Positions 12,701 through 21,383 of a DNA stretch of 64,000 nt are shown here, in pieces. Position 1 is the first letter of the stretch; each line of letters opens with the position of its first letter. Below the pieces are notes generated by a model, which saw only the letters and a program-made list of their open reading frames with translations, ran no database searches and was not told the DNA's origin. The position numbers were made by a program, and so were the translations under genes. The DNA is from Watersipora subatra. Taxonomy: Eukaryota > Bryozoa > Gymnolaemata > Cheilostomatida > Watersiporidae. The DNA is taken from the NCBI RefSeq assembly GCF_963576615.1, contig NC_088709.1:19232743-19296742 (forward strand), given 5' to 3'.

Positions 12701-15700
12701 TCTAAGGCATGTGACTTGAAGCCTAAGGCGTGTGACTTGAAGTCTAAGGCATGGGACTTGAAGTCTAAGGCATGTGACTTGAAGTCTAAGGCATGTGACT
12801 TGAAATCTAAGGCATGTGACTTGAAGTCTAAGGCATGTGACTTGAAGCCTAAGGCATGTGACTTAAAGTCTAAGGCATGGAACTTGGAGTCTAAGGTAGA
12901 CAACTTGATGTCTAAGGTAAGTGATAAATACAACGGGATAGCATGACTAACCTCCTTCTTCTCGATGTCGTCAGCGGTGACTGAGAAGTCCTCCACCACA
13001 TCATAGTACTTTTGTAAGACAGAATGGATCAACCAGTCTACCCAGCTGTGTCTACACGCTTCATCTGTAGAAATATAAGGTACACCGGTAACAAGTTGGT
13101 AGGGTTCAGTGAGCATGTACATTAGCAGCCTCAGCTGGCTTTAAATAGTTTGTACAGGAAGAAAATAGAGTGATGCTTGCTTTCACTATAACTGAAATTT
13201 CCTAAAAGAAGACAACTTCTAAAAATCTAATAAGTTGTATCATCACAACCTCATGCATAAGGCTAACCCATCTCGATAGCTGTTACAAGAATACATTGTA
13301 ATCCATATAGTTCATACCAGAGGCAACGAACAATGATAAATCCTTTGAGTAATTACATATAGCATTAAAACAAATACATTAGATATAATTATGTAAAAAC
13401 TAAATATGTAAAAAGGTTTACTCGTTATTTTACGTTAGTGATTCATGAAAGTAAGTATAGGCTAGGTGGTAGAGGTCGTGATAGAAATATGTCACATAAC
13501 TTACTCTAACTTATGTATAGTTTAAACTTAGTAAAATATTTTGAATAATTGCAAATTTTCCTTTTCTATCAGCGTTTTCATTTTCAATTTGTTACGTTTA
13601 TTAGGGAAATAATTTTTGGGTCACAACAAATTCTTATCGTATGTCAAACAATGTGTTCTTCAAGACATAATTCATATGCCATCAGTTAATACAGTAGGTA
13701 ATGGATGGTAAAAAATTTGCAATCTGACACATAACTGAGTTGCCAGGTTCTAATACCTAGCCATATGCTAGGGTTTGATGGTTTGAATGGTTTAATCTGA
13801 GCCATAGCTGTTCAATGAGTAAAGAAGAGCTCTTCAAATTTGCACCCAACTACCAACTTTAATATAAGAATAGAGCAGTCCACAAGATTCAAACTAACGA
13901 AGAAATACCCATCAGCAAGATATTTATGTCCTTGTTGTTCTGGAGCATATTTGGTAAAATAGTTATGAGTTTTGCCATAAATAAACCACATAAAAATTAA
14001 GGCAGTATGCTCATAGAACGAAAATACTCCCAAGCCTATGGAGGAACACCTCGGGATGTCTCTCCGTAACGATGAGTTTCAATCTATTTTGTTTCTTATA
14101 CAGCATTCATGCATTCATGATCAACCAGTTTATGCTGGTATTTGGTCATGATTGAGCATATTTGAACCGAAAGTTATGGTGTCAAAGAAGGCACAGTGAA
14201 ATCAGTGAACTACTACGGTAAATGTAGGAACATGTAGATCATACAATTTACTAATTTTAGTATGTCATAGAGTTGACAACTTAATTCTATGAGAGTACAA
14301 CAAAAAATGGTGATTCTCTATGAATAGGAGTGAGAAAAGTTCATCATCCCTCCTGCTAGCTGAAGGGTGGCATGATAAAACATGGCCCAAAAATTAGGCG
14401 ATGAATTTTGACAAGACATTTTGTGCAACTGAGATGAAACTTCGGAGCTCTTCATTGAAATCCCCACTGCCCCACAACTTATGAAAGGTAGCAGATCAAA
14501 AGCTGCCATAAAATACTGCTGATATCCCCTCTATTGACATCAGGTTAGCATTCCTTTCATTGCATCACATGATGGGAATGGCTCATGTCTTTTGAGAAGC
14601 AGCCTTGAGCACTTCACAAACACTCCATCAGCGTCATCTGGTTACCCACAAAGATTATAAGAGACGCTTGTAAACAGCTATCAATGAGAAAGACTAGCAA
14701 AGAGCTGCGGTCCATAGTACAAACATTACATGCCTTTCATGCAACGTACAATTACGGTAAATACATTAGCAATTCTATCGAGTATTCAATAGACACAAAG
14801 CAGCGCACAGCCCTGTCATCATGATTCTGTAAATTCTAAGAGCTTCAGGTTATAAGGAGAGAGAGGGAGGGGGAGAGAGAGGAAGGGGGGAGAGAGAGGG
14901 AGGGGGAGAGAGAGGGAGGGGGAGAGAGAGGAAGGGGGGAGAGAGAGGGAGGGGGAGAGAGAGGGGGAGAGAGAGGGAGGGGGGAGAGAGAGGGAGAGCG
15001 AGAACTAAGGCATCCACTGACTTCAAACAAGAAAACACAGCTCAAATGGTGTGACAGAAATAATCCTGGCCATTGGGTGAGGAAAAAATGCCACTCGACA
15101 GGATTTTCACAACTTATGCAATGTCCATATCTTTCTGCGATGGCAATTTCTTGATGAAAATCTCTACTTTGTAGTACTTCTGACCCAGAATGCATCTGGA
15201 GTTACACGTAAAATTTTCTGTAACAAGGTTTTTAGAAAGTGCCAATTGTGTAGCTAAGCATATTTTCATGCTGAATAGTAGTACACTACAATCATGGTAA
15301 AAGATTTACAGATAAAGAAACCAAATAATAAATATCTCTTTTGTATGTATGATGACACGGCGTAACCTCGGGTGATACTACTACTAGCTACAAACAACAG
15401 CAATAATTTCATGTCAAAAACCCTCAAAAATATTATTACTGAGAGGCATTCTCTTTAGCCAGATGCAAATACATGCTAAGCTGTTAGTTTGATACAAATA
15501 TCAAAACCTTCTGCAAACTGTTTAGGCTACAGAAAGGCATGATTGATTTTATGTAATTCACTATTTTTATTTACAGGTAGTCAGTGTCCGTAATTTACTT
15601 GCATACCTATACTCATTTTTTTTACTCGTACAGTGCGTTCTCGGGTTACAATGGCAAAAAATCATGTTACACAATGATTTCAATCCATTTGAAATATTGT

Positions 15701-18700
15701 TCGCCATACGATACTAACAAAAATTGCTTTCGAAATTCCAATTTTGAGGTCAATATGCAGATTACATCGGAATAACAAATATGCCGATATGCTATTCGCC
15801 AAAATCCGTCTAACAACGAATGAAAGAAATACGATGCTCGATATTGCTTAGTTCAACGTTATTTGTTATTAGTTATTGTGGAAACGAAATCAGAAACAGA
15901 TAAGTGATAAAAATTTAGCGATGAAAAAGCTGAAGTTCAGTACAATAGTTACAAATCCATGTACATACTAGAACTTAGCTTCAAGTGTTTGTTTTGTAAG
16001 CCTTATTCATTTAAGTTGAATTCAACGTCTATTTTATCCGTCTGCCTCGAAGATAAGAACTCCCTTCGGTACGCACTGCATGTAGTACATTGCAACGTTA
16101 CATTTTATTGCAGATCATAATCACTAAATACACTAAAGTTACTGTAGGTAACTATAATTACTAAGGTTAACATATTATTTGGTTACTAGTTTTTAATAAT
16201 CATATACAGTACATATATAAATTTTGATGATTTTCACCAGAGGGTGTTTGCATTAGATATTTACTATTGGTTTCTATACTATTGGTGTTCTAATGCGAAT
16301 TTTTCGTCTTACATGCCAACACTGGAACGAAGTAAAATCATATGGCGAGGGTCTACTGTATTTGATCAGCTGTGGCAGAAGAGATGAAAATAGCGCTGAA
16401 CAAGCATAAGTAGTCACGTCTAAACTTAGTATATACTAATGCTCATGTAAGTTCATGATCAGTGCTAATGTGAGCGCGCTCTAGTGGTGAATTGGATGCG
16501 CACTGAGTCTACTACATGCATGGCTCAACAAAACCTAAACTGATATTTTTGTTTGTGGTCAGCAAGTGTATCCTTGATGGTAGTACTTGAAAGATACCCC
16601 TTATTAAAGGGTTCAGTGTTACTTTGAAGAAACAGATAAAAAAGTTTCTCCATACCAGTAGCTCAGGGAATATTGTGGCATACTCAATAAAGTCTAGAAA
16701 ACTGCCCTAAACTAAAGCCTCGTTCCCATATACGCCACAAGCACTGGCGACAGCACCGCAGGGCTACCAGCAGCGAAATGTGAACCTACGCTCCGAGTAC
16801 CATGGGTAGTTGCTGGCAGTCAATGCAAGAGTTCAGCGCTGTTCAACTTTCGTGAAAAGCCGCAGGTAAAGCCTTCCCAAAATGCACAGTACATGTGAAG
16901 GTCAGCACTATCGAAACGGCATGGCTAGCGGCCATTTTTACACGATCACCAGTGAAGCAGCTTCATGTGAACATTAGACGCCGAACTTAGCGCCGCAAGT
17001 GTTTTGCAGCGCGAGATCACAGCCTGGGTCTCGCATTTGATATGGGAACCAGGTTTAAGGAAAGTTTACAATTTAATAAATGATGATGAAATTATGATGG
17101 AGATTAATCCGCATTTCAGCGAGATGACTAGCAAGAGTCTGCCTTACTTTACTAGCGAATTTATCATGTGAACCAAAAGTTCTTTGTTACAGGACATAGC
17201 CTACTTTTGACACCCTATTTTTCATAGTTCTGTTATTCTTTGTGTATTGAATATAGGCTCATTCGAAAGCCAAGACTCTGATGTATTGAACTACATAATA
17301 AAAAAATTATATAATTTATGTGCTTTAAGAGCTTGTAATCACATTTCCACATATTGTGCACCTAGAACACAGCAGAGTGAGACATGGTGAACCTTTTGAT
17401 ACCAAATAACTGTAATGTGAATTTTGTTGCAAGTCAACCTTTAACAATATCTCAAGCCTTACCTGGCAAGGTTTCAGGTTCCACTGCAGGTGCAGAAGGT
17501 TCCACTCGATCGGGCTGCTCTTCTGCTGGATGCTGACTAAACATAAAGTAAACAGGACTGTTTATCACATAAACGGTTCCTATTTATGTAATAGATAGGA
17601 ACTGCTGAATTAAAGTCTTAGAACATAGACTAGCTTGTGTTTCTGTGATGAACACACACCCATTTCATCAGCGCGAAAAGCTTAGAATAACCATAGGCGT
17701 GAATAAATAGACAAAGACAAACAGATGCGCCTGTTGAATTTAAAAGAATTGCTTCTAAATGAAACTAATATATTTGGCAGGAGTATTTTAGGGGCAACAT
17801 GATTTAAGAACATGACATGGTGAGCTGTTAGAGTTATACACATGTTATAAAGTAGTCTCGCAAACAAAGCCTGTAAACAAAAATGTAAATGGGTGACATA
17901 TTCTCAGTTATATGGAATTAACCTCTACAGGACATGACAGCTACTATGAGAAAGGGCAAATACACAATAAACAGCTCCGATTTCGACTGTCCCCCTTCTT
18001 CAAAGATGTCAACAACTTCACACTTAGCTTTCATTTCACTCACATGACAAGACTTCCTAACAACACTCAGTCAGCCTTGATCTAACCCATATCAGCAGTG
18101 ATGTAATAACCATGACCAAGGGTCACACCAAACCTAACTATAACTTTGTAAAGCGTGAAGGGGTAAAAACATACCTTGACGTCTGATGAGCAATGCCGGC
18201 AATCTTTGACAAAAGTTCATTGTTTCTCCTCTTCTCAACTTGCAACTCTCTCTGAAGCTTTTGTAACTCCCTGTCATTCTTAATCTCCTCCAGTTCGGCC
18301 GCTGCAAAAGAGTTAGCCCCATAAAGTACAAGTAGAGACAATTGCTGGCTTTGTTAGTTTAAACATGTTGCTAAGCAACGCCTAACATGGAGATGCACAA
18401 ATGTAAACATCTGGTAACCAGTAGTGCTAGATTTAGATTAAATAGTCATCATCGACAGAAAAAACTAGTTTTTAAACAACATACAAAGTAATAGCTTAGA
18501 TCAGTTTCAAATTAAAACCTTTTGAACAGTCTGTAGATTAACAAGCTTTAGTTCACCAAAAGAGTTTGGTGTAAAATTTAAAATCTGGTAGCTTCAGAGT
18601 TCTTCCTGGATAACTACTGTAAATTCCCGTGTACAAGGGGACCCGGTGTATAAGTCGACGTCTAAATATCGGTTTAAAATTCATGGTTTTGACATATACC

Positions 18701-20838
18701 TACCATATAAGTCGACCTCTATCTCCGATTCAAATCGTTTGATCGCTAACATTCAGTCGGCATCGATGGTGGGCGATGAGGCAGCGGAAGAAATGGCATT
18801 CAAAAAGCTAATCCGGAAAAAAGCCCATATTTTTGTGCTATCGGCAATACATGCAATAATTACCAAAGGAATGAGGGGCGACAGTTCTAGTGAAGACCAC
18901 AGGGCACAAAAAAACAATACTTTAACATCGCATTGGCCCACCTCACCAATAGAACAAAACTGCAGCCTTTGATAATATATTGGTTTTAACAGGAAAGCCA
19001 TGCTGCGAGACAAATTTCTGTCAGGAATCGTAATGCATGTACACAACAAAGGATGGATGGATGACAGTGGATGTATTAAATGGATTACTAAAGTGTGGGC
19101 TTGTAGGCAGATACTACAAAACCAACACTAAATTTGAAAAAAATCATGTTATTCCAGAAAAGAATCCTAGTGATGACAATGTGAATGGTGAAGAATGGAA
19201 CTTTGTGTTTGGTCCATCTCATGTTGAGTAGGATTACTAGCATTTTACTATTTTATAAATCCCTGTCATACTATATACATTTTTGATTTGTGATGGTTTT
19301 TTTCAATTTGAGTTCTACTAGAAGTCATGTCATAAAAAATGTGACTGCCGTATAAGTCATGGAAGGACTTTAAGCTTCAAATTTTGTCTCAAATTTGCTA
19401 ATTATAGCAGTAGGAATATTTTGTGAACAATCAGTATCAAGTCTTGATTAGTATTTTAGTATTTATAGCAACCTTGACACCACTTCACTAATTTTCATTG
19501 TTTAGAACAATTAAAATAGAAGAAACATAAACTGATAATTTGAAAATTTCTTATGTTTGCGAAATTTTAACGGTGAAGACAGGAAACTAAGCATGTTTAT
19601 TCGCTCGCCATAGTCATACGAATAACAAAACTACATTTTCTTGGTATTCAAGAGAAAGTCTTCTTACACTGTAGACGTTAATTCAGTATTATTTGGCAGA
19701 GAAGCTGTTTCACTTAGACCAACTTTTCATGATCTTGAAGAGGAAGCCAAAGTCTCCTACATTTGCTTATATATAAATAAGCAAATGGTTGGCTCAGTGA
19801 TAAAATATTCATCTTCATTTCATATGTGAAGGATATTATTTCATGGACTCTATCAAATTACTTTAATTTTACAATACATAAAAAGACTATTTGGGTAAAT
19901 TTGGACCTTCCGCTGCAACCATACTCACCTTTCTCAATCAACCGATGGATTACAACAGCCCATACCGACATTTTATTTTCATATATCTTACATTATATAT
20001 AGAGGCATAGATAAATATTATATATATCTTAGATATGTGTATATATGTCAGAACATATGTTCTGACATTCTACATTTATATTTATCTATCTTTCGATTGA
20101 TAGCAACATACTGATATTACCTGTTAGAACAAGTTCACAAATACTCTCCACACAATTTGGAACGGTCAGCACACAACTAAACAGACATGACCAGATCTAG
20201 CATAGATTAAGAATGAAATATTTTGACAAGCATCATGTTACATGCTGCATGACAGAAGGGTGGCTACAATCTTTACCCCATCCATTAACACATTTTTAGA
20301 GGGCGCCAGAATAAGGAGAATAAACTTAGCAAAACTTACCCAGGTTCTGGTTCTCAATCATGGCACTGACGAGCTGCTCCTGCAGCTGGACGAGTTGTTG
20401 TTCAAATATATCGGGTGGCCGTGAGCCTTTTGTGGAGCCCTCAACAAACTCGGACTCAGAAATTGGACTGACTAAAGTGCTATCTACTGAAGCACCTCCA
20501 GAACCTAAATCCTTGACAGAACTCTTGTCACTGCCCGCAGATTCTATAGAAGGAGAGCGGTGATGTGAGGGTGTAAAATGAAAATCCATATCTGGATTTG
20601 TTGAGGCGTTCTACAAAATTCATGAAATAACTAATTTGTCTGTCAAGATGGAAATCGTCTGTCAAGATGGACAGTCGCAAAGTAACCAGAATCAAAGGAG
20701 GGCACAACTCACCTCTGAGAGTAAGTCGTGTTTCATAATGCTATGAATTTTATCTGTTACAGTTCCACCAATAGCGGAGTTTATAATTTTATCCTTAAGA
20801 CGAGACCTAAGGCTAGTAGCCCCGCCTGCAGATGCCAT
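567..20838 (-). CDS. GRAMD4: GRAMD4-like GRAM-domain protein, complete 15-exon gene
   Basis: Coding exons, in transcript order: 20838-20713, 20610-20340, 18301-18175, 17536-17463, 13064-12952, 12161-12018, 11754-11663, 10703-10619, 8446-8403, 7884-7775, 6568-6414, 5047-4875, 4632-4585, 3950-3806, 749-567. Every junction has GT/AG and keeps phase, giving 1890 nt (629 aa plus TGA). Order along the protein: Ser-rich N-terminus; coiled coil about residues 115-172; acidic/Pro linker; hydrophobic block 278-312; second hydrophobic pair 372-388 and 391-406 followed by FIINPVYDRFPR; GRAM domain about 486-595 with FCERFHLPDEE, KLYLTP, FLCYE and VFGGLLHRD. This order matches vertebrate GRAMD4 (death-inducing protein, about 580 aa), a membrane-anchored ER/mitochondrial protein linked to apoptosis. 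Family assignment is from motif recognition. The start is the ATG at 20838; 5' UTR exons were not found. Confidence 0.88.
905..1452. repeat. 30-bp minisatellite, about 18 units
   Basis: Units of CTCTACAGTAATCCCACCAC plus TTTCAACAAC with CC/TA/AT variants. It lies in the last GRAMD4-like intron, about 155 bp upstream of the exon 15 acceptor in transcript direction. Because 30 is a multiple of three, several frames stay open on both strands; these are not genes. Confidence 0.95.
1460..3805. other. Rest of GRAMD4-like intron 14
   Basis: AT-rich intron. An A/T block with ATAATATATTA motifs lies at about 1700-1790. No exon or recognisable element was found. Confidence 0.6.
3806..3950 (-). CDS. 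GRAMD4: GRAMD4-like exon 14 (GRAM core)
   Basis: Residues 521-569, SFLCYELVRQEARKAIPLAS through PVTFLPGNGMSLEIAEEGFER. I end it at AGA|GTGAGC because this joins in phase to exon 15 (PHVFGGLLHRD). The reading frame stays open to a stop at 3674, so intron retention would give a different C-terminus. Confidence 0.78.
4085..4455. mobile_element. Fold-back repeat, family of 47560-48030
   Basis: 4350-4455 (CAGTCAGATCACCTCAAACA and following) matches 47940-48030. The segment at 4125-4200 resembles the inverted arm and interior of that copy (ATGTCAAGATTAAAATTGAC, TTGATCGCTGTTGAAATGCT). Non-autonomous; sits in the intron between GRAMD4-like exons 13 and 14. Confidence 0.6.
4474..4504. repeat. (TAA)n microsatellite
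   Basis: Interrupted AAT/AAC trinucleotide run of about 10 units, just downstream of the exon 13 donor. Confidence 0.85.
4585..4632 (-). CDS. GRAMD4: GRAMD4-like exon 13 (48-nt GRAM exon)
   Basis: Residues 505-520, SLSAAYNKHAKLYLTP. The KLYLTP strand is characteristic of GRAM domains. Acceptor ACTTAG, donor AG|GTTAGT, phase 2 at both ends. Confidence 0.8.
4875..5047 (-). CDS. GRAMD4: GRAMD4-like exon 12 (GRAM start)
   Basis: Residues 448-504. A Ser/Thr-rich segment precedes RSFCERFHLPDEERPISNT, the entry into the GRAM fold. Acceptor AATGCAG, donor AG|GTTTAT, phase 2. Confidence 0.82.
5325..6352. repeat. 21-bp minisatellite, about 49 units
   Basis: Unit CTGCTATGAAGGTATCGTGT plus G. Two variants form domains: GAAGGTATC units dominate up to about 6045, GATAGTATC units after it, the latter with interspersed GATAGTAGC units. 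Located in a GRAMD4-like intron, ending about 60 bp from the exon 11 donor. The long reading frames across it on both strands are artefacts of the period being a multiple of three. Confidence 0.96.
6414..6568 (-). CDS. GRAMD4: GRAMD4-like exon 11
   Basis: Residues 396-447: end of the second membrane block, then FIINPVYDRFPRVKQRYD, the stretch I used most for the GRAMD4 call, then LVTDAELEKQKLRK. Acceptor TCTTGCAG, donor CAG|GTAGTT, phase 0. The 21-bp array starts about 60 bp past the donor. Confidence 0.88.
6791..7621. mobile_element. Large fold-back element, about 400-bp inverted arms
   Basis: The left arm (about 6791-7195) and the right arm (about 7240-7621) are imperfect reverse complements throughout. 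Paired landmarks: CATTGTTTGTTC at 6826 with GAACAAACAATG near 7576; ACACAACAAGCCCCACCCAT with ATGGGTGGGGCTTGTTGTGT; GAGAAAAATGAGCT with AGCTCATTTTTCTC. The loop is only about 45 bp. No coding capacity. It lies in the intron between GRAMD4-like exons 10 and 11. Confidence 0.88.
7775..7884 (-). CDS. GRAMD4: GRAMD4-like exon 10 (membrane block 2)
   Basis: Residues 359-395: LFTWKRPEDT followed by the apolar helix IFIPICILFFLSLFLQ and the start of a second one. The donor is G|GTGCGT, phase 1. Confidence 0.85.
8403..8446 (-). CDS. GRAMD4: GRAMD4-like exon 9 (44-nt exon)
   Basis: Residues 345-358, NKFGHMADGLEKFK. Acceptor TTTTTTGCAG, donor AA|GTAAGT, phase 2. The purine array at 8495-8728 lies about 50 bp upstream in transcript direction and reads as a very long C/T tract. 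Confidence 0.82.
8495..8728. repeat. Purine (G/A) microsatellite array
   Basis: Near-pure GGGGAGAGG-type sequence for over 200 bp. On the transcribed (minus) strand of the GRAMD4-like gene it is a C/T tract ending about 50 nt before the exon 9 acceptor. Purine/pyrimidine mirror repeats of this kind can form triplexes. Confidence 0.95.
8866..9894. mobile_element. MITE-like element, copy 1
   Basis: Left end TACAGTGCACCCTCAAAATA; the right end is its approximate reverse complement (ATCGTATCCTGAGGGTGCAA). The interior matches 15628-16363 in opposite orientation (AACTATAGTTACC, ATTAAAAACTAGTAA, a 'TACCGTAGAGAGTTCTTACC' region). The 116-codon frame inside has no recognisable homology. Confidence 0.72.
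9972..10048 (-). mobile_element. tRNA-like SINE head or tRNA pseudogene
   Basis: On the minus strand: A box TAGCTCAATGGGTTAGC and, about 40 nt later, B box GGGATCAAATCCC, the RNA polymerase III promoter layout of tRNA-derived SINEs. Acceptor-stem pairing is poor, so not a functional tRNA. Confidence 0.6.
10619..10703 (-). CDS. GRAMD4: GRAMD4-like exon 8
   Basis: Residues 316-344, soluble loop between the two membrane blocks (KHEPEERETSVSDKFNIVLD). Acceptor ACCAAG is weak; donor CAG|GTTAGT, phase 0. Confidence 0.78.
11079..11272. repeat. 10-bp-based minisatellite (GGGAATACAC)
   Basis: Tandem GGAATACACA / GGAATACATGA units, about 19 copies, in the GRAMD4-like intron between exons 7 and 8. Confidence 0.9.
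11663..11754 (-). CDS. GRAMD4: GRAMD4-like exon 7 (membrane block 1)
   Basis: Residues 286-315, almost entirely hydrophobic (VYLYICWVGYLIPGILFVLL onward). With the end of exon 6 it makes about 35 apolar residues with a central Gly/Pro, so it could be one long helix or a membrane hairpin. Donor TC|GTAAGT, phase 2. Confidence 0.87.
12018..12161 (-). CDS. GRAMD4: GRAMD4-like exon 6
   Basis: Residues 238-285: LEPLSVKSLKLNVRRFSAG, then an amphipathic stretch running into the first hydrophobic block (LLTATVFS). Phase 0 at both ends; donor TCC|GTGAGT. Confidence 0.87.
12335..12925. repeat. 21-bp minisatellite, about 28 units
   Basis: Unit GGCATGTGACTTGAAGTCTA plus A, with TAT/CGT variants. Unrelated in sequence to the other 21-bp array. 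It begins about 30 bp past the GRAMD4-like exon 5 donor. Open frames across it are artefacts. Confidence 0.96.
12952..13064 (-). CDS. GRAMD4: GRAMD4-like exon 5
   Basis: Residues 200-237, including HSWVDWLIHSVLQKYYDVV. Acceptor TTTCTACAG, donor GAG|GTTAGT, phase 0. The 21-bp minisatellite at 12335-12925 begins about 30 bp beyond this donor. Confidence 0.85.
13240..13420 (+). repeat. Interspersed repeat shared with 62105-62310
   Basis: Shares GTTACAAGAATACATTGTA, then GTAATTAC-TACATATAGC and a similar A/T-rich tail with the second copy. About 180 bp; class not determined. Confidence 0.5.
13421..14844. other. GRAMD4-like intron 4, unassigned part
   Basis: Intron sequence between exons 4 and 5. 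I see no exon, RNA gene or clear repeat here. Confidence 0.5.
14856..15002. repeat. Second purine (G/A) array
   Basis: GAGAGAGAGGGAGGGGGAGA-type repeat, in the GRAMD4-like intron between exons 4 and 5; a C/T tract in the transcript. Confidence 0.93.
15628..16363. mobile_element. MITE-like element, copy 2 (inverted relative to copy 1)
   Basis: Left end TACAGTGCGTTCTCGGGTTA; right end CATATGGCGAGGGTCTACTG(TA), roughly reverse complementary. Its right half matches the left half of the element at 8866-9894 in reverse. No coding capacity. Confidence 0.68.
16713..17057. mobile_element. MITE with CCTSGTTCCCATAT inverted ends
   Basis: Left TAAAGCCTCGTTCCCATATA, right ATATGGGAACCAGGTTTA. The interior is GC-richer than its surroundings. 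TAA/TTA at the borders may be a 3-bp target duplication as in PIF/Harbinger elements. Confidence 0.68.
17327..17452 (-). mobile_element. 3' part of SINE family (cf. 38726-39025)
   Basis: GAGCTTGTAATCACATTTCC ... GTTGCAAGTCAACCTTTAA. Matches 39697-39815 in the same orientation and the tail of the full copy at 38726-39025 in reverse. Confidence 0.75.
17463..17536 (-). CDS. GRAMD4: GRAMD4-like exon 4 (acidic/Pro linker)
   Basis: Residues 175-199, Glu/Pro-rich (HPAEEQPDRVEPSAPAVEPE). Two acceptors lie four bases apart, TTTAG|TCAG and TCAG|CATC. Only the upstream one keeps the frame open into exon 5; the other meets a stop there. Donor G|GTAAGG, phase 1. Confidence 0.7.
18175..18301 (-). CDS. GRAMD4: GRAMD4-like exon 3 (coiled coil)
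   Basis: Residues 133-174, centred on ELEEIKNDRELQKLQRELQ and the following charged heptads: a clear continuation of the coiled coil. Acceptor TTTTGCAG, donor AG|GTATGT, ends in phase 2. Confidence 0.85.
18625..19375 (+). mobile_element. pogo/Tigger-like DNA transposon remnant
   Basis: 18985-19112 reads FNRKAMLRDKFLSGIVMHVH then NKGWMDDSGCIKWITKVW: the 'FKRKxxPxxKxPxGxxVxVxxKGWM' segment of pogo/Tigger (JERKY/CENP-B-type) DDE transposases. Motifs GTATAAGTCGAC near the left end (18648, 18705) and CCGTATAAGTC at 19348 resemble the ends of such elements. Other frames are broken by stops and indels, so it is inactive. It lies in the GRAMD4-like intron between exons 2 and 3. Confidence 0.65.
20045..20068. 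repeat. Perfect 24-bp palindrome
   Basis: ATGTCAGAACAT followed at once by its reverse complement, in AT-rich intron DNA 270 bp from GRAMD4-like exon 2. Confidence 0.9.
20340..20610 (-). CDS. GRAMD4: GRAMD4-like exon 2
   Basis: Residues 43-132. A Ser/Pro/Gly-rich, probably disordered stretch leads into FEQQLVQLQEQLVSAMIENQ, the start of the coiled coil. Acceptor TTTTGTAG, donor G|GTAAGT, ends in phase 1. Confidence 0.85.
20713..20838 (-). CDS. GRAMD4: GRAMD4-like exon 1 (start codon)
   Basis: Residues 1-42, beginning MASAGGATSLRSRLKD. The ATG is at 20838-20836 and the exon ends on the consensus donor GAG|GTGAGT in phase 0. It is basic with no signal peptide, as expected for a protein inserted through its later hydrophobic segments. 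Confidence 0.8.
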
Positions 20839-21380
20839 ACTTAGTGTCACAAATATCAATGAGGGAAGCCTAATTTGTAGCCTAACAGTAGTATTCAGAG
20901 CAGCTATCAAAAGCCATAGAGAAACTCCCAGTCATATCCTACAAAAAATTGTGAATCTATCATAGATAAGTCAAATAAAAAATGCACGACTATCGACACA
21001 ATATAATAAAATGCTTGCCCAAAGTTTACCAAGTTAACCATAATTAAAACGTGCCACAGGTTTCCTTAAACATTGTGAAAAATTGTTTTAGAGCAAAAGA
21101 GTCGATTCAAGTGCATCTGCACCAATAGCATTCGTTATGGAATTCTGTTGTTTACGAAGTTTAACTTCTTGAGTAAAATGCGTTTGCGCAGGTGCCGAGT
21201 AATTAGCAAGCCAATGATCGCGAGGTGCTGGCAATGCCATAAGTTCTAAATTAGAGAACAAGACAAGGACTGGTACCAGTTTTCATTATTGTTTTAAGAG
21301 TTCTCAATTTATTACGCTAGTTGTATCACTATTTTTCCATAGCACTTATTTTGAGCATCATTTGTTTTCAGCATCAATTG
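20839..21380 (-). promoter_or_regulatory. Probable 5' flank of the GRAMD4-like gene
   Basis: By position only. No TATA box or CpG-rich block stands out; the transcription start and 5' UTR exons are not identified. Confidence 0.3.
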
Positions 21381-21383
21381 TTT

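Noticed and set aside
12253..13122. 289-codon frame with repeated DFKSHAL
   Set aside because: Mostly the intronic 21-bp array; only its N-terminal part, residues from exon 5 (12952-13064), is real coding sequence.
17513..17536. Downstream acceptor for GRAMD4 exon 4 (TCAG|CATC)
   Set aside because: It gives a frame that runs into a stop in exon 5; the acceptor four bases upstream keeps all phases.
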